A stretch of 44,485 nt of DNA from Nostoc sp. NOS(2021). GTDB lineage: Bacteria; Cyanobacteriota; Cyanobacteriia; Cyanobacteriales; Nostocaceae. The notes under the pieces are model-generated. The model saw nothing but the letters and a program-made list of their open reading frames with translations. It was not told the DNA's origin and searched no databases. The translations under genes were made by a program, and so were the position numbers. The stretch covers positions 1 to 44,485 of the forward strand of contig NZ_JABXKM010000141.1 in NCBI RefSeq assembly GCF_017115025.1, written 5' to 3'. Positions 16,195 to 24,203 of this stretch are shown one piece after another. Numbering within the stretch: the stretch's first letter is position 1; every line of letters starts with the position of its first letter.

Positions 16195-16662
16195 TTAACT
16201 TGCCTCTGATTGACTGCTGGTCTTAGGAAGCAGTTGGAGGAATTTGTCAATCTCTGCGAAAGCAGCTTGGGATTGATTCAAGGCAATTAGAGGATTGCCA
16301 GCACTAGTAGCTTTATCGAGTTTAACCAGGTCTTTAAAAAAATCTCGCGTTATTTGACGTGCTTTGGGTTGGTCTTTGGGTAGAAGGTTGGGAGTGACAT
16401 AAGTCAGATTCAGCTTTGCTTCTGTTATCGGGCCATGTATAAAGTTACGCACATTGATCCAATCACCTTGTTTAATTAGGGTTTTCAATTCTTCTGAGCG
16501 ATCGCGCACAGCCTGAATTTCAGGAACGTATGCCTGAATTTTTTCAAGTTGTACTGCTGTGTAAGTCGGAGGTGCCACCGCGACACCAGGGCCACCACAA
16601 CTAATGAGGAATGTGGCCAATAATACTAGGAAAAAGGAAAAAATCGAGCGTTGACGCACCAT
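16195..16662 (-). CDS. psbQ: Photosystem II lumenal lipoprotein PsbQ (CyanoQ)
   Basis: A 155-aa lipoprotein that binds the lumenal side of photosystem II and helps stabilise the oxygen-evolving centre. The signal peptide SIFSFFLVLLATFLISCGG ends in a lipobox with Cys at about residue 22. The mature part is helical, with GDWINVRNFIHGPITEAKLN and KDLVKLDKATSAGN, matching the four-helix PsbQ family. It lies 110 bp before the FAD oxidoreductase, in the same direction; that gap holds CTCCTCATCC-type low-complexity sequence. It is probably monocistronic. Confidence 0.88.
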   Translation of the reverse strand: MVRQRSIFSFFLVLLATFLISCGGPGVAVAPPTYTAVQLEKIQAYVPEIQAVRDRSEELKTLIKQGDWINVRNFIHGPITEAKLNLTYVTPNLLPKDQPKARQITRDFFKDLVKLDKATSAGNPLIALNQSQAAFAEIDKFLQLLPKTSSQSEAS

Positions 16663-16814
16663 ACATTGAACTTAATTGCTTTTTGTTTACCGATTAACAG
16701 TGTCATTTTAGATCGCTAGCGCAATTTATCGTTCACTCTAGTAAATTTATCTATTGGTGAACTTTTACCAATTCTCTAAATAACATCCGCCCTCCTTTGG
16801 CTGCAATCCGATTC

Positions 16815-17176
16815 CTAACAAGTCTCGCCGGGCGGCCCTGTGCTATTTTCAGTATTTAACTGTTCCCCCAAAGTTTTACCAATTTCATTTTTGAGCCGCA
16901 ACGCGATCGCTTGGGTTCAATGCGGGGGGTGTAAATCCACTGCCACAAAGATTTACGGCACAAGTCCGAGCCACCGACAACCTGGGATTTTTTGCGATCA
17001 CCAGATGACTCCAAACTGGGGGCAGCGCCGAGAGCTTTCTGAAATCTTCTCAGTGAAAGGTGACGTTTGGTAGGCTTTTTCGAGTTTCGCCCCTGGCGTG
17101 TTATTACTTCTGGTTTACCATTTGCATCCAGGAATCCCTTTGCACACGTGCCCCAATAAGCCAATATAAATTGCAT
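16815..17176 (-). pseudogene. Frameshifted conserved gene fragment
   Basis: The frame from 17176 reads MQFILAYWGTCAKGFLDANG, then RRFQKALGAAPSLESS, VVGGSDLCRKSLWQWIYT and RIEPKRSR, which looks like genuine protein. It then degenerates into CGSKMKLVKLWGNS. The +1 frame from that point reads LRLKNEIGKTLGEQLNTENS and continues to a TAG at 16815-16817. The join implies a frameshift around 16880-16905. I associate the GSDLCRxxLWQWxxTRIEP pattern with a cyanobacterial family of unknown function, often near mobile DNA. No intact copy is visible. Confidence 0.5.
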
Positions 17177-17556
17177 AGATGAACCAGATAAATAAGCTAG
17201 TTTGGAGTAATAAAAAATCTAAAATTGTAGTACAAAATACTTGCTTTTATTGAGTTTTTGTGATACCGACTTTGTTAACCTAAATCTACTGTAATCAGAC
17301 TGACTTACAGTAATATGGCAAAAATTCTTAAGATTCTTCGAGAATTAAAACTTAATAAATGTTCATATTGATGCACTTGCAACTCCAGGCGATCGCGATC
17401 GCATTTTCTCAGGTGACTAATTTTATTTTTTCTTAATTTCGCTACCAGTAAAAACCTTTTGAAAGGGTCGGGATATAAAATATACTAAGAATAAATACAG
17501 AGAACGACCAAGTAGTTCTCTGTGAGTACTCATTTTTTCATATAAAGGAGCGCATT
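17177..17556. promoter_or_regulatory. Upstream region with hairpin before the SH3b protein gene
   Basis: No gene is seen in this stretch. It holds a double HIP1 sequence (GGCGATCGCGATCGC, 17388-17402) and a perfect hairpin, ACAGAGAAC (17497-17505) paired with GTTCTCTGT (17515-17523), 34 bp before the start codon. An AAAGGAG ribosome site (near 17544) precedes the ATG. The hairpin lies in the probable leader and could regulate translation or be an operator. Confidence 0.4.
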
Positions 17557-18225
17557 ATGGAATATCTTGCTTATTCCCACATGTTTATTGCCCAAGAAGA
17601 GGCATCTGGAAACACCGGATACAATCTCCCTAAATCTCAATGGAATTGGAAAAAACTTTTTAAATCTTCCGACATAGTTATTACTAAAGAAGAGCCATCT
17701 GGAATCACCAAACCTCAATTCAATTGGAAAAAACTGCTTAAATCTTCAGCTTGGTTAGCTTTAGCTGGCATCGGTGTATTACTTGTTGCTGTCACCCAAA
17801 TTGAAATGAGTTCGGCTGCATATGTAAAGACTAACGGCAGTTGTTTACGTATCCGTACAGGCCCAAGCAGCAACTACTCATATGTGGACTGTGTACCAAA
17901 TGGCGCAACACTTCCAGCGATTGAAAGATATGAAAACGGTTTTGCTAGGCTTTCTACGGGTAGATACGTTTTTGCCCGATGGATTGGTGATAAACCTAAC
18001 AATCCTGCTGTGACTACACCTGGTGGTGTTGGCGGCTCAATAATTCTTACCCCTAATTCTAAAGGTCAGCTTGTGAGAGACGTTCAAACAGCTTTAGGTA
18101 ATCTCACGGTTGATGGAATTTACGGTCAAGAAACTGTTAGCCGAGTCCGCAGCTTTCAGGCAAGTAAAGGTCTACTTGTAGATGGTGTTGTAGGCCCCGA
18201 AACTCGATCAGCTTTGGGTATTTAG
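17557..18225 (+). CDS. Membrane-anchored SH3b / peptidoglycan-binding protein
   Basis: 222 aa. Residues 1-60 form a cytoplasmic-looking region with an imperfect duplication: SQWNWKKLFKSS (about 27-38) and PQFNWKKLLKSS (about 54-65), each preceded by EEASG or EEPSG. A membrane helix follows (WLALAGIGVLLVAVTQI). Then comes an SH3b domain (NGSCLRIRTGPSSNYSYVDCVPNGA, here given as RIRTGPSSNYSYVDCVPNGA) with two Cys that could form a disulfide. A C-terminal peptidoglycan-binding domain follows (VRDVQTALGNLTVDGIYGQE, then SFQASKGLLVDGVVGPETRS). It likely binds the cell wall from the inner membrane. The strong ribosome site AAAGGAG supports the start. Confidence 0.8.
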   Translation: MEYLAYSHMFIAQEEASGNTGYNLPKSQWNWKKLFKSSDIVITKEEPSGITKPQFNWKKLLKSSAWLALAGIGVLLVAVTQIEMSSAAYVKTNGSCLRIRTGPSSNYSYVDCVPNGATLPAIERYENGFARLSTGRYVFARWIGDKPNNPAVTTPGGVGGSIILTPNSKGQLVRDVQTALGNLTVDGIYGQETVSRVRSFQASKGLLVDGVVGPETRSALGI

Positions 18226-18296
18226 CCAGAAGCCACTCTTTGAAAATCTCGTTTTCAAGTTCTACCTGTTTTCTTGTGAAATAGAGAGATACATAG

Positions 18297-18324
18297 GTAA
18301 GGGCGTACAGCTGTACGCTCCTAC
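18297..18324. repeat. GTA(A/G)GGGC ... palindromic repeat
   Basis: A 28-bp imperfect palindrome starting GTAAGGGCGTACAG and ending CTGTACGCTCCTAC. It has the same outer design as 10080-10107 and 38092-38120 but a different centre. It lies in the 246-bp gap between the convergent 17557 gene and wecB and might act as a terminator hairpin. Confidence 0.6.
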
Positions 18325-18471
18325 GGCTGATTTATGTGTTGCAAAGATTTTTGTCAATGGGATCACCGCAGAATAACTGGTAAAATCACCAAAAAAATGA
18401 AATACCCCGATAAAAGCCGGTTTTATGCATCCTAAAAAACAGAAATTTTGCACTTTGTTTAATCTAAATTC

Positions 18472-19602
18472 CTAAGTTGATGTTTCTGATGAAAGACCCA
18501 AGTAATTTTGCACAATCTGCAAAATGCGCTCTGCTGCATGACCATCCCCAAAGGGATTAATTGCATTTGCCATTGCTTCATAAGCATCTGGATCACTAAG
18601 TAACTCAGCAGCGGCTGCAAAAATGTTCTCACTCGTAGTGCCTACAAGTTTGGCTGTACCGGCTGTAACAGCCTCTGGTCTTTCGGTGGTGTCTCTCAAA
18701 ACCAGTACTGGTTTTCCCAAACTGGGGGCTTCTTCTTGCAAGCCACCAGAGTCAGTGAGCAAAAGATGCGATCGCCCAATTGCTCCCACTAATTCGCCAT
18801 AATCTAGAGGTTCTGTCAAGAAAATTCGGGGATGATTCCCTAAAAGTTCTTGTAATGGGATTCGCACTGTCGGATTGCGGTGCAATGGTAAGAGCATTGC
18901 TGTATCAGGAAACTTGGCTAAAATTTGTAAAAAGCCCTGAGCGATCGCTAGCAAAGGTTCTCCCCAATTCTCCCGACGATGAACTGTTGCTAACAAAACC
19001 CGATATGAATCCCAGTTTAAGCCTGGTATATTACAAACTACTTGGGTTGCAGCTACATTCAACAATGCATCAATTACCGTGTTACCCGTCATGTGAATTT
19101 CACCCAAAACACCAGAACGATGCAAGTTTTCCACAGCCCAAGGAGTCGGCGCAAAGTGCAACTGAGTAATTTGAGAAATCAACCGCCGATTAGCTTCTTC
19201 TGGGTAAGGATTGAATATATCATCAGTTCTTAACCCTGCTTCTACATGACCAATAGGGATTTTTTGATAAAAAGCTGCCAAAGCTGCGGCAAAAGCCGTG
19301 GTAGTGTCTCCCTGCACCAGCACTAAATCTGGCTTTTTCACCTGGAATAATGCTTCTAACCCTTGTAAACTGCGGCAGGTAATATCATTTAGAGATTGCT
19401 GAACCTGCATAATTTCCAAGTTATAATCTGACTTGATATTAAACAGTTGCATAACTTGCTCAACCATCTCCCGATGCTGTCCAGTTAGAATTACTTGCAA
19501 CTCCAAACCTGAAAACTTCTGGAAAACTTGAATCACTGGAGCTAGTTTAATCGCTTCTGGACGAGTACCCAAGATAATGCAAACCCGTTTTTGATTAGTC
19601 AT
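18472..19602 (-). CDS. wecB: UDP-N-acetylglucosamine 2-epimerase (non-hydrolysing)
   Basis: Interconverts UDP-GlcNAc and UDP-ManNAc for surface polysaccharide synthesis. Diagnostic motifs: ILGTRPEAIKLAPV (N-terminus), VLVQGDTTTAFAAALAAFY, GHVEAGLRTDD, PYPEEANRRLISQI, TVHRRENWG, LLPLHRNPTVR and LLTDSGGLQEEAPSLGKPVL. Length 376 aa, normal. The upstream 19603-19680 stretch is made of degenerate heptamer-like repeats (GGTCAAT / AGTCATT units) and no promoter is clear. No other polysaccharide genes adjoin it. Confidence 0.93.
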   Translation of the reverse strand: MTNQKRVCIILGTRPEAIKLAPVIQVFQKFSGLELQVILTGQHREMVEQVMQLFNIKSDYNLEIMQVQQSLNDITCRSLQGLEALFQVKKPDLVLVQGDTTTAFAAALAAFYQKIPIGHVEAGLRTDDIFNPYPEEANRRLISQITQLHFAPTPWAVENLHRSGVLGEIHMTGNTVIDALLNVAATQVVCNIPGLNWDSYRVLLATVHRRENWGEPLLAIAQGFLQILAKFPDTAMLLPLHRNPTVRIPLQELLGNHPRIFLTEPLDYGELVGAIGRSHLLLTDSGGLQEEAPSLGKPVLVLRDTTERPEAVTAGTAKLVGTTSENIFAAAAELLSDPDAYEAMANAINPFGDGHAAERILQIVQNYLGLSSETST

Positions 19603-19724
19603 TTGTGATTAGTCATCTGTCATTTGCCAATGGTTATAGTCAATGGTCTATGGTCAATAGTCAATAGTTGGCGGTCAATCATCACAAAAACCATAAATAT
19701 AAAAGGAGAAATCACACAAAATAT

Positions 19725-19745
19725 AAAAAACCCGGCTTAACCGGG
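19725..19745 (-). terminator. Terminator, distal copy
   Basis: On the minus strand the hairpin CCCGGTTAAGCCGGG is followed by TTTTTT, a textbook intrinsic terminator for the membrane protein gene at 19857. It is the second of two tandem copies in a duplicated unit of about 77 bp. Confidence 0.8.
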
Positions 19746-19801
19746 CAAATGCACTGTTTCTCGAATTCAACTGTAATGACCACACCTTGATCTCACAAAT
19801 G

Positions 19802-19822
19802 AAAAAACCCGGCTTAACCGGG
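19802..19822 (-). terminator. Terminator, proximal copy
   Basis: The same hairpin CCCGGTTAAGCCGGG (19808-19822) followed on the minus strand by TTTTTT, 34 bp after the stop of the 19857 gene. Together with 19725-19745 it shows a tandem duplication of the gene's 3' end: both units contain GCACTGTTT and TCTCACAA. Confidence 0.8.
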
Positions 19823-19856
19823 CAGACGCACTGTTTGTCTAATTCACCTGCAATGA

Positions 19857-20228
19857 CTACTTAATCTCACAAGTTAGAGGGCAAGCAGCGTAAACAGTAG
19901 TCTGCATTTGGTCTGCCTCTCCATGCAGCCAGCTTAACCATTTAACTTCATTCGGATGAACTCCCTTAAGAGTTAGCACACCCGCAGCCAATACAACTGC
20001 CATGACATTAAACATGATTAAAGCGCCTGCTACAAGCAAAACAGCACTAACAGGCATCACAGACTGCAAGATAATCGACAACAGACATCCGACCGTAGCC
20101 ATCAAGACAACTAGTGGAAAACCGACTACCAACAAGCATACTGCCAATGTAAAAGTCCATATCAAAAAGCTTTTAATCATCAACAAGGAGTAGGTCTTTC
20201 CTAGATTAGAGCTTTGAGCAGAAACCAT
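19857..20228 (-). CDS. Small hydrophobic membrane protein, 123 aa
   Basis: The frame is open upstream to 20351, but the ATG at 20228 (MVSAQSSNLGKTYSLLMIKS) has a strong GGGAGGA ribosome site 7 bp before it, so it is chosen. Two or three membrane helices are visible: FLIWTFTLAVCLLVVGFPLV, LMATVGCLLSIILQSVM, and AVLLVAGALIMFNVMAVVLA. The hydrophilic end (HPNEVKWLSWLHGEADQMQT) is followed by CPLTCEIK. I do not recognise the family. Two terminators follow, suggesting a short, well-insulated and possibly well-expressed transcript. Confidence 0.7.
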   Translation of the reverse strand: MVSAQSSNLGKTYSLLMIKSFLIWTFTLAVCLLVVGFPLVVLMATVGCLLSIILQSVMPVSAVLLVAGALIMFNVMAVVLAAGVLTLKGVHPNEVKWLSWLHGEADQMQTTVYAACPLTCEIK

Positions 20229-20959
20229 GACTTTTCCTCCCAAAAATATACGGCAAATTTTAATTTCAGTCATATCTCGCTTTTGGCGAGTCAACTGATT
20301 TCCTTTCTCAGTGAAATTCAGTATATAAAAACTAATCGGGAAAATGAGCATTTATTTACTAAAGTTTACAGTTAATTTTTTGTAATTATGAATGTAAAGT
20401 CAAGTTTATATCTATTTAAACAACTTGTTTTATGCATCTGTCTTCAGGTATAGAAGCTAAAAGGTATGAGCTTTTAACCTTGATCCCCAGATATTGCTCC
20501 TATTCAACTTAACATTTCTTATAAAAATGAGTAGTAGTTCTCATAATTCATCGATGGGCTGAATAAATGATCTGCTAGTGTTTGTGCTGTTAATTGCTAG
20601 CAATTCGTGTCCATGCCTGGGATAAATTTCTCATTTAAGTCCTGAGAATATTTACGTTGAAATAATAGTATTGTAAATTACTAAAAAATCTAAGTATTTT
20701 TACTGGTTTGTTTTAAGTCATTGCGTGTGTTAAACCAGGTTAGATAGGTTAAATAATTTCTCTAAATCTTCTGAGTAGTAGAATTTTAGTAAAAAAAGAT
20801 ACAAATTGAGGGAGATAAAATGGATTGACCGTGGTTCTAGAGTTTCAATCGCCTCCCATCCGCGCCGGGGCTTTCACGCAAGCACCCTCCAAAAGTCATC
20901 GAAACAAGTGACTTGACTTCTCGCTAATTCAACTTTTTAACTGCCAAATTTTAAGATAT
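20229..20959. other. Long intergenic region before pilT
   Basis: About 730 bp with no convincing gene. It is AT-rich from 20229 to 20800. From 20835 to 20910 it holds a GC-richer stretch (CGCCTCCCATCCGCGCCGGG) unlike its surroundings. It presumably contains the divergent promoters of the membrane protein gene and pilT. No clear promoter pair could be assigned. Confidence 0.4.
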
Positions 20960-22237
20960 ATGACAGAATCAGCTTCTCCATTAAATTCTAACTCTGCTCC
21001 CGGACGTAACCTGCCACCAATGCCGCCGCCACCACCCCCGACCTCTAGTACGCAGCGGCAGATGACACAAACATTGGATATGTCAATGGATAGAAGCACC
21101 AACGCACCTGTTGCAGGTCATCGTCCAGGTAGTCCACCGCCAATACCTAGTTCAGTTCGCCCTCAAAACAGCATTCCACAAATCACTTTAGCGAAGTTAA
21201 TCAGGGTAGCTTACGATGAGGGATATTCTGACTTGCACTTGGGTGTAGGTGAAGTACCCCGCTTCCGCAGCCGAGGAGAAATTCAATCACTGGATTATCC
21301 AGAAACAGATAAAGAAACTTTCATGAATTGGTTGCGGGAGGTGATGACTGAGGGAGAAATTCAGCGCTTTGAAGAGAGCTTAGAATTTGACGGAGCAACT
21401 CAGTATGACTTTGCTCGCGTGCGGATTAATGTTTTTGGCTCCCTCAAAGGGCCTGCAATGGTGTTGCGGTTGATTCCACTGAAAATCTTAACTATGGAAC
21501 AGTTGAATTTACCCCCAATTTTCCGGGATATTTGTCATTACCACAAAGGTTTAATTTTGGTGACTGGGCCTACTGGTTCTGGTAAGTCCACCACAATGGC
21601 AGCGATGGTTGACCACATCAATAAAGAGATGGCCAAGCATATCATCACCATTGAAGACCCGATAGAATTTGTCCATCAAAGCCGCAAGTCTTTAGTTAAA
21701 CAGCGCGAAGTCGGAATGCACACCCGGAAATTTGACAATGCTTTGAAAGCAGCTTTGCGGGAAGACCCAGATTTGATTCTGGTGGGGGAAATGCGGGATA
21801 AGGAAACGGTTAATACCGCCCTAAAAGCCGCTCAGACTGGTCACTTAGTTATGGGAACTCTGCACACCAATAGCGCTGTTAAAACCATTGAGCGGATTCT
21901 CAATCTCTTCTCTGGTGACGAACAGGATGCAATGCGGGTGGCAATTTCTGAGTCTTTAGTGGCAATAATTGCTCAAGGTTTGTGTCGCACAACTGACGGC
22001 AAGCGGGCTGCTTTCCACGATGTGCTGATCAATACCGAGGCTATTAAAGAATGGATCAAAGACGGTAAGTATGATGAAATTGGCGAGTTGATGAAACAAG
22101 CTGGCTTTGATGGCATGATTACGATGAATCAGTCGTTGCTCAATCTCTATCAAGAAGGTCGCATCACTGAAGAAACTGCTTTGGAAATGTCACCAACTCC
22201 TAACGAAATGGCGCAGTTTCTCCGAGGTCGAGTTTAA
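20960..22237 (+). CDS. pilT: Type IV pilus retraction ATPase PilT
   Basis: Hexameric secretion-type ATPase that depolymerises type IV pili for twitching, phototaxis and DNA uptake. It has the Walker A motif LVTGPTGSGKSTTMA (about 198-212), the Asp box IITIEDPIEFVH, Walker B DLILVGEMRDKETV and the His box GHLVMGTLHTNSA. Compared with the usual 350-aa PilT, it has an extra N-terminal tail of about 70 residues, rich in Pro (LPPMPPPPPPTSS) and disordered-looking. The C-terminal MTMNQSLLNLYQEGRITEE region is typical. Whether it is PilT1 or the PilT2/PilU paralogue cannot be told. No other pil genes adjoin it. Confidence 0.9.
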   Translation: MTESASPLNSNSAPGRNLPPMPPPPPPTSSTQRQMTQTLDMSMDRSTNAPVAGHRPGSPPPIPSSVRPQNSIPQITLAKLIRVAYDEGYSDLHLGVGEVPRFRSRGEIQSLDYPETDKETFMNWLREVMTEGEIQRFEESLEFDGATQYDFARVRINVFGSLKGPAMVLRLIPLKILTMEQLNLPPIFRDICHYHKGLILVTGPTGSGKSTTMAAMVDHINKEMAKHIITIEDPIEFVHQSRKSLVKQREVGMHTRKFDNALKAALREDPDLILVGEMRDKETVNTALKAAQTGHLVMGTLHTNSAVKTIERILNLFSGDEQDAMRVAISESLVAIIAQGLCRTTDGKRAAFHDVLINTEAIKEWIKDGKYDEIGELMKQAGFDGMITMNQSLLNLYQEGRITEETALEMSPTPNEMAQFLRGRV

Positions 22238-22238
22238 G

Positions 22239-22273
22239 ATTGGGCATTGGGCATTGGGCATTGGGCATTGGGC
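22239..22273. repeat. Heptanucleotide tandem repeat (ATTGGGC)5
   Basis: Five exact copies of ATTGGGC begin directly after the pilT stop. Two copies of the same heptamer occur at about 14849-14862. It is a typical short tandem repeat of heterocystous cyanobacteria. Confidence 0.9.
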
Positions 22274-22401
22274 ATGGGTTATTCTCGTTGTCCCCTTGTC
22301 CTCCAGTACCCAATCCCAAATATCTTTGTCTTCCTGGTTGTGGTTATAGCTAAGGTAAAAGGTAAAAGAGAGAATTTTTTACTTTTAGCTTCCTAGCCTC
22401 T

Positions 22402-23172
22402 GTGAATAACTTGACGACAAACAAACTATCTACACCCCAGTTGTTTAAAGGCATTGCGCTATTTACACCTGGAGGAGATTTAATTTACTGCATCGACCCT
22501 AGCAAGCAAGGTCGATGGCACTTGCATTTGTGCTCGGCTTTGCAAGAAATCCTAGATTTGCCAGAGCCGCCGCACTTTTTAGTGCCTTGTTATACTGCGA
22601 CTATTGACCACTGGTTAGATCCGCGCACTCAACAAGTGCGAACTTTTGCTGAAGCTTATCCGGCTGTAATTAGACATCAAGCTTTGCTTAATGCCATTTT
22701 TGGCACAGGGGAGTTAGTATGGCAAGCAGCTCCTTGGCAGGAGGGGTTGTGCGATCGCATGGTGTTAACAACTTATCGTTCCTCATTTGGGCAGCTTTGG
22801 GAAGATCACGATTTAATTGTACGTCTAGACCTTTCTGAACCTGTGCCAAAATACAACCAACCAGTAATAGTCCAAAAAAAGGAAGTCATTACACAAGGCT
22901 ATGTTCTCCGCTTGTTTGTTGCAGGACATAGCAGTACCACCGAACGCATTCTCCAAAATTTACACGAATTATTAGAGCGATCGCTCGGACATCCTTATAC
23001 TCTGAAGGTGATTGATGTTTTAACTCATCCAGAACAAGCAGAACTCAATCAGGTTTCTGCAACTCCGACCCTTGTCAAGGTTTGGCCTCACCCAATTCGG
23101 CGAATCGTTGGAGAGTTGGAGCATGTAGAAAAGATTTTACAGATGTTAGCTGCTAAGGAAAATTTTAAGTAA
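22402..23172 (+). CDS. KaiB-domain protein with unique N-terminal domain
   Basis: 256 aa, GTG start. Residues about 168-250 are a KaiB/thioredoxin-like domain: YVLRLFVAGHSSTTERILQN, LKVIDVLTHPEQAELNQVSA and TPTLVKVWPHPIRRIVGEL closely follow the KaiB pattern (YVLKLYVAG, ALKVIDVL, ATPTLxK). The first 165 residues (FKGIALFTPGGDLIYCIDP, then WHLHLCSALQEILDLPEPPH) are not a domain I can name. They have conserved-looking Trp, Cys and His residues. It is not kaiB itself, since kaiA and kaiC are not adjacent and the size is wrong. A role in clock output or KaiC interaction is only a possibility. It follows pilT by 164 bp in the same direction. Confidence 0.8.
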   Translation: MNNLTTNKLSTPQLFKGIALFTPGGDLIYCIDPSKQGRWHLHLCSALQEILDLPEPPHFLVPCYTATIDHWLDPRTQQVRTFAEAYPAVIRHQALLNAIFGTGELVWQAAPWQEGLCDRMVLTTYRSSFGQLWEDHDLIVRLDLSEPVPKYNQPVIVQKKEVITQGYVLRLFVAGHSSTTERILQNLHELLERSLGHPYTLKVIDVLTHPEQAELNQVSATPTLVKVWPHPIRRIVGELEHVEKILQMLAAKENFK

Positions 23173-23329
23173 TCATACTAGTTTTTTGCCAAGTGCGCGA
23201 ATGGGTAGGTGTTGGTGAACGGGTGACTACAGAAATGGCTAGATTGCCCTATATGCAAGGACTTGAGGGCTGTAGCATCTTTAAAGCATCCGCGCACCTT
23301 ATGTAGACTGACTTTCAGCTATTTACAGC

Positions 23330-23359
23330 TTGCACAATTGCCACTCCTGATGTTATAAT
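23330..23359 (+). promoter_or_regulatory. CRISPR leader promoter
   Basis: The -35 box TTGCAC (23330-23335), an 18-bp spacer and a perfect -10 TATAAT (23354-23359). Transcription would start near 23366, about 55 nt before the first repeat, in the orientation expected from the repeat's GAAAC end. The leader also has CGCTACTGAACCTTGAAAAT. The remaining 23173-23329 shows only a short open frame from a GTG near 23194 (VREWVGVGERVTTEMARLPY), possibly a gene remnant. Confidence 0.75.
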
Positions 23360-23420
23360 TCTTGCATTCGCGCTACTGAACCTTGAAAATCAAATAACAC
23401 AGGGCTTTCACACGCCTGCG

Positions 23421-23963
23421 ATCGCAATCAACTAAAATCCCTATTAGGGATTGAAACAAGGCGATCGCAAGGTGATCATGAGGTGATCCAAGATCGCAAT
23501 CAACTAAAATCCCTATTAGGGATTGAAACAATTACATGAAAACGCAAGGAGTCGAAGTAGACCATCGCAATCAACTAAAATCCCTATTAGGGATTGAAAC
23601 TGTTTGACGCTGGTGATGAGCCAATTCAGATACGTTCATATCGCAATCAACTAAAATCCCTATTAGGGATTGAAACGGCGATTATTCTCATAATTAAACG
23701 GAGTAATTACAATATCGCAATCAACTAAAATCCCTATTAGGGATTGAAACATTGTTGATTGAATATTTTGAGCCTTCTTTGAATATCGCAATCAACTAAA
23801 ATCCCTATTAGGGATTGAAACGCGGCATACATTACCGCAATGGCTGCATTACCTAATCGCAATCAACTAAAATCCCTATTAGGGATTGAAACATTTCTCC
23901 AACATTGAGAAAATATCAATGGTCTGATCGCAATCAACTAAAATCCCTATTAGGGATTGAAAC
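23421..23963 (+). CRISPR. CRISPR array, 8 repeats and 7 spacers, no cas genes nearby
   Basis: Eight exact copies of a 37-nt repeat that begins ATCGCAATCAACTAAAAT and ends CCCTATTAGGGATTGAAAC. Starts: 23421, 23493, 23564, 23640, 23714, 23785, 23856, 23927. Spacers are 35, 34, 39, 37, 34, 34 and 34 nt. An internal palindrome (AATCCCTATTAGGGATT) and the 8-nt 3' end ATTGAAAC, which would become the crRNA 5' tag, fit the type I-D/III repeats of filamentous cyanobacteria. The last repeat is not degenerate. No cas gene is present in the window, so processing must depend on Cas6 encoded elsewhere. By eye no spacer matches any other part of the window. Confidence 0.98.
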
Positions 23964-24203
23964 CAGGACATTGGCAAGATTGATGATAGCAGGGATTTCA
24001 GGACAGTATTCAAGTTTCGACTTCTTGCAACAGTGCTGGTCAGATGACCGAGCTTCGGTGATAGTTGTCAAGAAACAGAGAAGTGAAGTTTCCACAGTGG
24101 GGGATTGCGCTTGTGGATGGAGAACTGGTTAATTGGAATGAGTAGCAGGTGCGATCAAGAAGTTGCTTCTTTTAGTACTTCTTCTTTGAGTACCCTTGCT
24201 TTA

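Noticed and set aside
16840..17073. Rightward open frame of 77 codons
   Set aside because: It overlaps the antisense frameshifted gene, whose sequence looks like genuine protein; composition is not protein-like.
20835..20910. GC-rich patch before pilT considered as a small RNA or riboswitch
   Set aside because: No strong hairpin, terminator or known riboswitch core could be drawn.
23905..24132. Open frame overlapping the last CRISPR repeats
   Set aside because: Much of it is translated repeat and spacer sequence; no protein-like character or ribosome site.
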